Origin: Thermococci archaeon
GTDB lineage: Archaea > Methanobacteriota_B > Thermococci > Methanofastidiosales > B48-G16
Assembly: GCA_030668905.1 (NCBI GenBank)
Contig: DAOVEQ010000057.1
Location: 1 to 6,893, forward strand
Reading direction: 5' to 3'
DNA: 6,893 bases
The notes under the pieces: generated by a model
The model's database searches: none
Told to the model about the DNA's origin: nothing
Seen by the model: only the letters and a program-made list of their open reading frames with translations
Shown here: positions 1-5,202 of the stretch, one piece after another
Position numbering within the stretch: the first letter of the stretch is position 1
Layout: the number at the start of each line of letters is the position of its first letter
Position numbers and translations under genes: made by a program

Positions 1-368
1 GCTACAGTCATATCTTTATCTTCTTTAAGCATTTTGTGATACGCTTCAAGAATGGCTTCTTCCAGCTCTTCTGGAAACTCTGCACTGCTTATAATCCTCC
101 TTATTCTCTTTCCTTTATCCTGAAGATTTCTCAGATCATGAACATTTAAATCTGAAAGAATTTCTACAATCTTATTTTCAATTCCCGTTTTTTTAATCAG
201 GTATCTGTATGCATATGCTGTTACCGCGAATCCTCCAGGTACATTCACACCTTCCGATACGAGAGTCCTGTACATCTCTCCCAATGATGCATTTTTTCCG
301 CCTACAAGTCCTACATCCTTTATGCCTATCTCATCAAACCACAGTACAAACTTATTTTCTTTTTCCAT
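1..368 (-). CDS. ppsA: Phosphoenolpyruvate synthase, N-terminal part (3' end cut by window edge)
   Basis: PEP synthase converts pyruvate, ATP and water to phosphoenolpyruvate, AMP and phosphate, the entry step of gluconeogenesis in the cytoplasm. About 122 codons are visible, whereas the family is usually 750-820 residues, so only the start of the N-terminal ATP-binding (PEP/pyruvate-binding) domain is present. Recognisable family signatures are VLWFDEIGIKDVGLVGGKNA at residues 8-27, then SLGEM at 28-32 and VPGGFAVTAYAY at 43-54; the Lys in GGKNASLGEM belongs to the nucleotide-binding loop. The ATG at 368 is chosen because it is preceded, 3 nt away, by GAGATGAT (372-379), a one-mismatch Shine-Dalgarno, and because the homologous N terminus begins here. 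It is transcribed divergently from the PAS-domain gene across a 135-bp spacer containing a good BRE/TATA element. The product call is firm; nothing can be said about the missing phosphohistidine and catalytic domains. Confidence 0.93.
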   Translation of the reverse strand, partial: MEKENKFVLWFDEIGIKDVGLVGGKNASLGEMYRTLVSEGVNVPGGFAVTAYAYRYLIKKTGIENKIVEILSDLNVHDLRNLQDKGKRIRRIISSAEFPEELEEAILEAYHKMLKEDKDMTV

Positions 369-409
369 AGTATCATCTCAAAAACAATTTCTTAGAATAG
401 AATAAGGGA

Positions 410-425
410 ATTTAAAAGTTTTTCG
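410..425 (-). promoter_or_regulatory. BRE/TATA promoter of ppsA
   Basis: On the minus strand this reads CGAAAAAC followed by TTTTAAAT, the archaeal BRE plus TATA arrangement. Start of transcription is expected about 26 nt downstream of the TATA centre, near 387, giving a leader of roughly 20 nt that contains the GAGATGAT ribosome-binding site. The CGAAAA core recurs at other promoters in this window, which strengthens the call. Confidence 0.72.
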
Positions 426-465
426 TATGTCATTGAGGGCAATTGAAATATCTCAAAACTTAAGG

Positions 466-482
466 AGAAAAGTATTTATATA
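466..482 (+). promoter_or_regulatory. BRE/TATA promoter of the PAS-domain gene
   Basis: The sequence AGAAAAG followed by TATTTATATA matches an archaeal BRE and TATA box (TTTATATA at 475-482). The TATA centre lies 25-26 nt before the ATG at 504, so the predicted transcription start coincides with the start codon. No Shine-Dalgarno is visible between the box and the ATG, which fits a leaderless mRNA. Confidence 0.72.
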
Positions 483-503
483 AAAAGCTGGAAACTCTCA
501 GTG

Positions 504-2438
504 ATGAAGGATATAGAAAAAAAACTTGAGCAAATAAACTTTGAACTGCGAGAAAGAATAAAAGAACTGACAGTAGCTTATGAGATCTGTCATTCATTAT
601 CAAGTCCTTCTCCACTTGATAGTATTCTCAACGATGTACTCAAAAGCATCGCAAAGGGAATGCAGTATGAAGATGCTGTTGTAATTCTTCATAAGAAGGA
701 TAAGATAATCTCCTATTATGGTATAAAAAATGAAAAAGAAGCTCTGGATATCCTGAAAAAAAAGAAGAAGATATCTTCTGAAATCGATATTCATAAAGAT
801 GAAAAGTGGTACATGACTGTTGTTTACAAAGATGATAAGGAGGAGTTTTTGAAAGAAGAACAATCATTAATTGATGCTCTCTCTACAAGAATTAGAGGAA
901 CTGTAATAAAAAGGAAAATCCAAGAAAAACTCAAACAGACAAACTTTGAACTGAGAGAAAGAGTAAAAGAACTGACAGTGGCTTATGAAATCTGTCATTC
1001 TCTGGGTAGTCCTTCTCCAATAGACGTAATACTTAGTAACGTAGTTAAGAGTATCGCAAAGGGAATGCAGTATGAAGATGCTGTTGTGGTACTTTCAAAA
1101 GAAAATGAAGTAGTAGCTTATTATGGGCTAGAAGATAAGGAAGAAGTCTTAAAACTTTCGAAGAAAAAGAAAAAAATATTTTCAAAGATGAGGATGCATA
1201 AAGATGAAACATGGACACTGAGTGTAATCTATAAAGACGAGAAAGAAGAGTTTCTAAAGGAAGAGCAGTCATTAATTGACGCCATTTCTACAAGAATAAG
1301 AGAAACAGTCATAAAGAGGAGAATCCAAGAAAAACTGAAGGCTTCAGAAAAGAAATATAGAACATTATTTGAAAACACAGGCACTGCCATATGTACTCTT
1401 GAGGAAGATACAACTATTTCTCTCGTCAATAAAGAGTTTGAAACTCTTTCTGGCTATTCTAAGGAGGATCTCGAAGGAAAAATGAGTTGGACACAACTCA
1501 TTCATAAGGATGACTTAGAAAGGATGAAGAAATATCATTATGAAAGAAGAAGAGATAGAAAAAAACCACCCCGATGTTATGAGTTCAAGTTCATTGATAA
1601 AACAGGAAATGTAAAAAATACGTATCTTACTATAGATATGATCCCAGGAACAAAGAAATCCATTGCTTCTATAATAGATATTACTGAACGCAAAAAGGCG
1701 GAAGAAGCATTAAAAAAATCAGAAGAACAGTACAGAACATTATTCGAAGAAGCTGGCGATGTTATTATCTCTTTAGATACTAACTATAAAATAACTACCT
1801 GGAATCCGATGGCAGAAAAGGTATATGGATACAAAAAAGAAGAAGTAATAGGAAAGAACATAGAGATAATTATCCCTGAGTGGAAAAAAGAGGATTATTT
1901 AAAAAGAATGAAAAGCGTAGTGGGAGGAAAGATAGTAAAGAATATCACAACACAAAGAAAAAACAAAAGAGGAGATATACTTGATATTATGATGACCCTA
2001 ACCTCGCTAAGAGATGGTGAGGATAATATAGTTGGTATAATGGAGATACAAAAAGATTTAACAAAGATAGAAAATATAGAGCAAAGAATGCTGTTATTTT
2101 CAGAAGTTATTAAATCAACATCCGATGGAATTGTTATAACCGATCTCACTGGAACAACTCTTTATATAAACAAAGCATGTCAGGAGATGTGTGGCTATAA
2201 TGTAAAGGAAGTGATTGGAAGACCCTCAAGCATTCTTTTTGAATCGAAAAAAGAATTTCAAAAAGAAGTTTTTCCTATTATTCTTGAAAAGGGCTGGAAA
2301 GGAAAGATCACGATAGCAAAAAAGAATGGTGAAATAATGCCTTTGCTGATGACATCAGACCCAATGAAAAATAAAAAGGGTCAAACGTTAGCTACCGTCT
2401 TTATATTTAAAAAAAAGGAAAAAAAATTATGGGAATAA
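504..2438 (+). CDS. Soluble PAS-domain sensor protein with duplicated coiled-coil/GAF-like N terminus, no kinase domain
   Basis: This is a 644-residue cytoplasmic signalling protein without signal peptide or membrane segments. Residues 6-140 and 141-275 are two copies of one unit: a charged helix (NFELRER.KELTVAYEICHSL) followed by a short GAF-like region (SIAKGMQYEDAVV) and a closing helix (KEEFLKEEQSLIDA). Three PAS domains follow, at about 282-397, 406-520 and 533-636. The first two start with YRTLFE; the first ends in a PAC-type DITERKKAEE. There is no phosphoacceptor His box, HATPase, GGDEF or DNA-binding domain; the protein stops right after the third PAS in a lysine-rich tail (KKKEKKLWE). 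It may pass signals by protein contact to a separate kinase or regulator; the ligand is unknown. The ATG at 504 is preferred over an adjacent in-frame GTG at 501 because the promoter predicts transcription starting at about 504. Its last 12 bp overlap the end of glutamate dehydrogenase 1. Confidence 0.85.
   Translation: MKDIEKKLEQINFELRERIKELTVAYEICHSLSSPSPLDSILNDVLKSIAKGMQYEDAVVILHKKDKIISYYGIKNEKEALDILKKKKKISSEIDIHKDEKWYMTVVYKDDKEEFLKEEQSLIDALSTRIRGTVIKRKIQEKLKQTNFELRERVKELTVAYEICHSLGSPSPIDVILSNVVKSIAKGMQYEDAVVVLSKENEVVAYYGLEDKEEVLKLSKKKKKIFSKMRMHKDETWTLSVIYKDEKEEFLKEEQSLIDAISTRIRETVIKRRIQEKLKASEKKYRTLFENTGTAICTLEEDTTISLVNKEFETLSGYSKEDLEGKMSWTQLIHKDDLERMKKYHYERRRDRKKPPRCYEFKFIDKTGNVKNTYLTIDMIPGTKKSIASIIDITERKKAEEALKKSEEQYRTLFEEAGDVIISLDTNYKITTWNPMAEKVYGYKKEEVIGKNIEIIIPEWKKEDYLKRMKSVVGGKIVKNITTQRKNKRGDILDIMMTLTSLRDGEDNIVGIMEIQKDLTKIENIEQRMLLFSEVIKSTSDGIVITDLTGTTLYINKACQEMCGYNVKEVIGRPSSILFESKKEFQKEVFPIILEKGWKGKITIAKKNGEIMPLLMTSDPMKNKKGQTLATVFIFKKKEKKLWE
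519..1328 (+). repeat. Two in-frame tandem copies of a 405-bp unit inside the PAS-domain gene
   Basis: Copy 1 spans 519-923 and copy 2 spans 924-1328, a period of exactly 135 codons. Similarity is clear at the DNA level: ATCGCAAAGGGAATGCAGTA and the bases after it, GTATGAAGATGCTGTTGT, occur in both at about 648 and 1053, and GAACTGACAGT and CTTATGA recur near the start of each copy. Conservation is highest in the helical start, the SIAKGMQYEDAVV segment and the KEEFLKEEQSLIDA segment, and weakest in the lysine-rich middle. A third copy of the first few residues (QEKLK) leads directly into the first PAS domain. Confidence 0.9.
2409..2426 (-). terminator. Oligo-T terminator of glutamate dehydrogenase 1, inside the opposing PAS gene
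   Basis: Immediately after the TAA stop of the minus-strand dehydrogenase gene the minus strand reads T8-CC-T8, a strong archaeal oligo-U-type termination signal. On the plus strand these bases encode the Lys-Lys-Lys-Glu-Lys-Lys tail of the PAS protein. No hairpin is needed or seen. Confidence 0.6.
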
Positions 2439-3704
2439 CCCTCTAAGCTTAAGAGCTTCCGCAACTCTTCTTATCGCAAGTATGTAGGCACCAGTCCTCA
2501 TATTAACCTTGTAAATATCTGAAGTCTCGTACACGCCATTAAATGCTTTCACCATAATCTCTTTTAACTTTCTATTAACCTCTGTTTCAGACCAGAAGTA
2601 CGCCTGCAAACCTTGCACCCACTCAAAGTATGAAACTGTTACCCCTCCTGCATTTGCAAGAATGTCTGGAACGAGGAATATCTTTTTCTCGTCAAGGATC
2701 TTGTCAGCCTCAGGAGTTGTCGGACCATTTGCACCCTCAACTATTAGTTTTGCCTTTACTTTATCTGCGTTTTCTCCTGTTATCTGGTTTTCAAGAGCTG
2801 CAGGAACGAGAACATCACATTGAGTCTCAAGAAGTGCTTTATTTCCTTTTACCACACCTTTTATAAATTCACCTCTATTGTACCCTTCTATCAATTTGTT
2901 TTTAGTCGTTTTCACGTACTCTAAAAGATCCGTAATATCAATTCCTTCTGGATCAATAATGGCACCGCTTACATCTGAAACTCCAACAATTTTGCATCCT
3001 TCATTATAAATTAATCTTGCTGCATTACTCCCCACATTTCCAAATCCCTGCACTGCAACACTAGTTTTTCTTGGATCTCTATTAAGTTTTTTCAAGGCTT
3101 CGAGTGTGCACAACATGACTCCTCTTCCTGTTGCCTCTGCTCTTCCAAGAGACCCTCCCAAAGGAATCGGCTTTCCTGTAACAACTCCTGGAGCACTGTA
3201 CCCCAAAAAGCTGCTGTATGTGTCCATAATCCATGCCATAGTTTGCTGATTTGTGTAAACATCTGGTGCCGGAATATCCTTCTCTGGTCCTATCATCGGA
3301 AGAATCATAAAAGTGTATCTCCTCGTAAGTCTTTCTAACTCACCTTGCGAGAGTTTTGGAGGATCACAGACTATTCCTCCTTTAGCCCCCCCATACGGTA
3401 TATCCACTACAGCGCATTTCCATGTCATCCATGCTGACAGAGCTTTTACCTCATCTAAGGTAACGTTGGGATGGTATCGTATTCCTCCTTTACACGGACC
3501 TCTTGCATAGTTGTAATGTACTCGATATCCTGTAAAGTTTTTAATCGAACCATCATCCATCCTTATAGGTACAGAGACAATGACACTTCTCTGTGGCTCT
3601 CTCAGCTGCTCGTATATACCTGGATCAAGATTGAGCTTGTCACAAGCTGTTTTCAATTGCTTGAGCATATTTTGAAACGGGTTTTCTTCTTTTGATTTTC
3701 CCAT
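2427..3704 (-). CDS. gdhA: Glutamate dehydrogenase 1 (bacterial-like type, hexameric class)
   Basis: It catalyses the reversible oxidative deamination of glutamate to 2-oxoglutarate and ammonia with NAD(P). The 425-residue protein has the usual family length. The N-terminal substrate domain contains RGPCKGGIRYHP (Lys72), MTWK (Lys96), GGAKGG (catalytic Lys108) and PAPDVYTN (catalytic Asp148). The Rossmann domain has GFGNVG at 220-225, and [12 protein letters not shown] with Ser358 closes the active site, so it should be active. GELERLTRRYT, MAWIMDTYS, GGSLGRAEATGRG and PDILANAGG resemble bacterial dehydrogenases more than Thermococcus ones. The ATG at 3704 has AGGTGAT 3 nt upstream (3708-3714). 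The nucleotidyltransferase stop is only 17 nt upstream, so cotranscription is likely; an AT-rich stretch at 3717-3733 could be a TATA box but is poorly placed for an mRNA carrying that Shine-Dalgarno. The cofactor preference cannot be read safely from sequence. Confidence 0.96.
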   Translation of the reverse strand: MGKSKEENPFQNMLKQLKTACDKLNLDPGIYEQLREPQRSVIVSVPIRMDDGSIKNFTGYRVHYNYARGPCKGGIRYHPNVTLDEVKALSAWMTWKCAVVDIPYGGAKGGIVCDPPKLSQGELERLTRRYTFMILPMIGPEKDIPAPDVYTNQQTMAWIMDTYSSFLGYSAPGVVTGKPIPLGGSLGRAEATGRGVMLCTLEALKKLNRDPRKTSVAVQGFGNVGSNAARLIYNEGCKIVGVSDVSGAIIDPEGIDITDLLEYVKTTKNKLIEGYNRGEFIKGVVKGNKALLETQCDVLVPAALENQITGENADKVKAKLIVEGANGPTTPEADKILDEKKIFLVPDILANAGGVTVSYFEWVQGLQAYFWSETEVNRKLKEIMVKAFNGVYETSDIYKVNMRTGAYILAIRRVAEALKLRGLFP

Positions 3705-3721
3705 TTGATCACCTACTATAT

Positions 3722-4189
3722 TTAAATTTTAAGAGGTGGCGAAGAAAGAGATGTCACAAGAGCTGCGTATCCTTCTCGTTTCTTAATACTTTCCGTATCT
3801 ATTATATGAAAGTCTAACAAAGGAAGAACCAAGGGGATATCATCCTGAAGAACTTTAAGATAAGCCCTAAGTACACCTCTCTCCAGTTTTTCTGTAACCT
3901 CTTCTACTTTCTTCTGATCTGTGTCGATATGAACTAACATATCAATATCCGAACACGGCCTGGCCTCATTTGTCGCTGTTGATCCATATAAATAAACACC
4001 TTTTATACCATCAACATGATCTTTTAGATACGCTGAAATCTCTTTTGCAATAGCATAGCGAAGAGTACTGTGTACATAACAGTTACCCTCTTGCAACATT
4101 CTAACTGTCTCTGTCTTACTCTTCTTGAACCTTTGGGCACAAAACCCAATGGCTTTTTGAATCCAAAGATCGTATTCGTCGTCGTTCAT
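3722..4189 (-). CDS. Minimal nucleotidyltransferase (DNA polymerase beta superfamily)
   Basis: A 155-residue cytoplasmic protein predicted to transfer a nucleotide from an NTP to an unidentified acceptor. The signature is GSTATNEARPCSDIDMLV: Gly69-Ser70, with the metal-binding pair Asp81 and Asp83 at the standard spacing, and a likely third carboxylate Asp126 in the strand LLDFHII. The catalytic set therefore looks complete. The first 55 residues are mostly helical and unlike the shortest antitoxin-type members. The start at 4189 is supported by AGGTGAT 3 nt upstream and a BRE/TATA just before it; the frame stays open to 4348, but that extension would run through both divergent promoters. It sits 17 nt before glutamate dehydrogenase 1 on the same strand, suggesting a two-gene operon. 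No HEPN partner gene is adjacent, so a toxin-antitoxin role is not supported. Its substrate is unknown; a protein target such as the neighbouring dehydrogenase is possible by analogy with GlnD and GlnE. Confidence 0.86.
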   Translation of the reverse strand: MNDDEYDLWIQKAIGFCAQRFKKSKTETVRMLQEGNCYVHSTLRYAIAKEISAYLKDHVDGIKGVYLYGSTATNEARPCSDIDMLVHIDTDQKKVEEVTEKLERGVLRAYLKVLQDDIPLVLPLLDFHIIDTESIKKREGYAALVTSLSSPPLKI

Positions 4190-4216
4190 ATCATCACCTA
4201 AGAGTCTTGAAATCCC

Positions 4217-4231
4217 ATTATAAGCTTTTCG
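4217..4231 (-). promoter_or_regulatory. BRE/TATA promoter of the nucleotidyltransferase-glutamate dehydrogenase 1 unit
   Basis: The minus strand reads CGAAAAG followed by CTTATAAT, a close match to the other promoters here. The predicted transcription start is near 4193-4199, so the leader would be only about 4-10 nt and may begin inside the AGGTGAT ribosome-binding site at 4193-4199. It is the only clear promoter upstream of glutamate dehydrogenase 1. Confidence 0.68.
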
Positions 4232-4270
4232 GTTTTGACCAAAAAAGAAAAATATTCTGATATATGCAGT

Positions 4271-4286
4271 CGAAAAACTTATTAAT
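4271..4286 (+). promoter_or_regulatory. BRE/TATA promoter of the metallophosphoesterase gene
   Basis: CGAAAAAC followed by TTATTAAT is a clear archaeal BRE/TATA pair. The first BRE base is 38 nt before the ATG at 4309, the same spacing as in the PAS-domain gene, and there is no convincing Shine-Dalgarno, so a leaderless transcript starting at the ATG is predicted. It lies back to back with the nucleotidyltransferase promoter. Confidence 0.75.
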
Positions 4287-4308
4287 ATAAAAAAAGTTGA
4301 AAGATAGA

Positions 4309-5199
4309 ATGATAAAAATAGCGGCTTTTTCAGATGCCCACTTTCCAAAACTTGTGGGAATCAAGGAACTGAAAGTTTTGAGAAACTCTATAAACAATAT
4401 AGATCCAGATTATGTTGTTATTGCAGGCGATCTAACAGAAGGAGAAAAAGAATCCTTTGAAACTTTTTTAAAGGAATTTGAAGAAATAGATTGCCCTAAA
4501 CTCATATGTCTGGGAAATCATGATCTATGGGTGCAATCTTTTGAAGAGGCAACATCGCTTGAAAAAATGGAAGAATTCATAGAGATGGGTGAAAGTTTTG
4601 GATATCATATGCTAGATAATAAACCATTCTTAGAAAAGGGTATCGGATTTGCAGGAACAGTCGGTTGGTATGACTATTCTTTTGCAGATCCTCAATTTCC
4701 AATAAAAGACATAGAAAACAAGATCCTCTTTTATAAAGGAGATACATTTGCTGCTTCCTGGTGGAACGACAGATTTTATTTCAGATTGAAAAAGAGAAAC
4801 CCTTTAATGGAGATGACCTTCACAGAAGATGATAATTTTTTTGTAGACAGCCTTAAAATACCAAGAAGTTCTAGAGAAGAGGACACATACTTTACAAAAC
4901 TCTGTCACAAGCATCTCAATAAAAGCCTCAATGAAATAAAAGATGCCAAAATAAAGATCGCAGTTATCCATCATCTGCCTTTCGAAGAGCTTCTGAACAT
5001 TGGAAGAGAAAAAACAATAGAATCTCTATTTTTTAATGCATTCATGGGATCTAAGTGTTTTGGAGAATTGATGATAGAAAAAAACGTGGACATCTGTATT
5101 TGCGGACACACACATAAAAATTTCAGAAGAAAAATCCATGGGATCGAGGTATACAATGTTTCGGAGATAAAAAGAGGAATAAAAAAAATAGAGATATAA
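4309..5199 (+). CDS. Calcineurin-like metallophosphoesterase
   Basis: A 296-residue soluble protein with all five metal and phosphate-binding blocks of the calcineurin-like fold in order: SDAH (Asp9, His11), GDLTE (Asp41), GNHDLW (Asn70, His71), HHLP (His221-His222) and GHTH (His267, His269). It should be a dinuclear-metal phosphomonoesterase, phosphodiesterase or nucleotidase; the substrate cannot be told from sequence. Between the third and fourth blocks lies a long insert (about residues 75-215) rich in aromatics and charge, including GTVGWYDYSF and SWWNDRFYF, which probably forms the substrate lid. The start is ATG 4309 rather than the in-frame TTG at 4297, because the promoter places transcription start at about 4309 and the protein then begins directly with the first beta strand. 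It is divergent from the nucleotidyltransferase and convergent with glutamate dehydrogenase 2, with stop codons 3 nt apart. Confidence 0.88.
   Translation: MIKIAAFSDAHFPKLVGIKELKVLRNSINNIDPDYVVIAGDLTEGEKESFETFLKEFEEIDCPKLICLGNHDLWVQSFEEATSLEKMEEFIEMGESFGYHMLDNKPFLEKGIGFAGTVGWYDYSFADPQFPIKDIENKILFYKGDTFAASWWNDRFYFRLKKRNPLMEMTFTEDDNFFVDSLKIPRSSREEDTYFTKLCHKHLNKSLNEIKDAKIKIAVIHHLPFEELLNIGREKTIESLFFNAFMGSKCFGELMIEKNVDICICGHTHKNFRRKIHGIEVYNVSEIKRGIKKIEI
5181..5188 (-). terminator. Oligo-T terminator of glutamate dehydrogenase 2, inside the opposing phosphoesterase gene
   Basis: Fourteen nt after the stop of the minus-strand dehydrogenase gene the minus strand has a T8 run, with a second pyrimidine-rich stretch (TCCTCTTTTT) just beyond. 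The plus strand uses the same bases to encode the KRGIKKIEI end of the phosphoesterase. The arrangement parallels the terminator of glutamate dehydrogenase 1. Confidence 0.5.
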
Positions 5200-5202
5200 A
5201 AT

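Noticed and set aside
501..503. GTG start for the PAS protein
   Set aside because: An ATG follows immediately and matches the predicted leaderless start; the difference is one residue and cannot be settled from sequence alone.
600..2149. Several minus-strand open frames within the PAS gene
   Set aside because: They are antisense shadows of an AT- and lysine-rich gene, with no recognisable motifs and no starts with ribosome-binding sites.
2405..2438. Frameshift in the A8-GG-A8 stretch hiding a lost kinase domain
   Set aside because: The downstream bases in all plus-strand frames are the antisense of glutamate dehydrogenase 1 and reach stops quickly, with no kinase motifs.
3722..4189. HEPN/MNT toxin-antitoxin module
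   Set aside because: No HEPN gene lies adjacent, the protein is longer than typical MNT antitoxins, and its partner in the unit is a metabolic enzyme.
4297..4308. TTG start four codons upstream for the phosphoesterase
   Set aside because: Predicted transcription start is about 4309, so the TTG would probably not be transcribed, and there is no ribosome-binding site for it.
4190..4348. N-terminal extension of the nucleotidyltransferase with a hydrophobic stretch that looks like a membrane segment
   Set aside because: It would cross the divergent promoters and overlap the phosphoesterase gene. A Shine-Dalgarno 3 nt before ATG 4189 and a BRE/TATA just upstream fix the start there.
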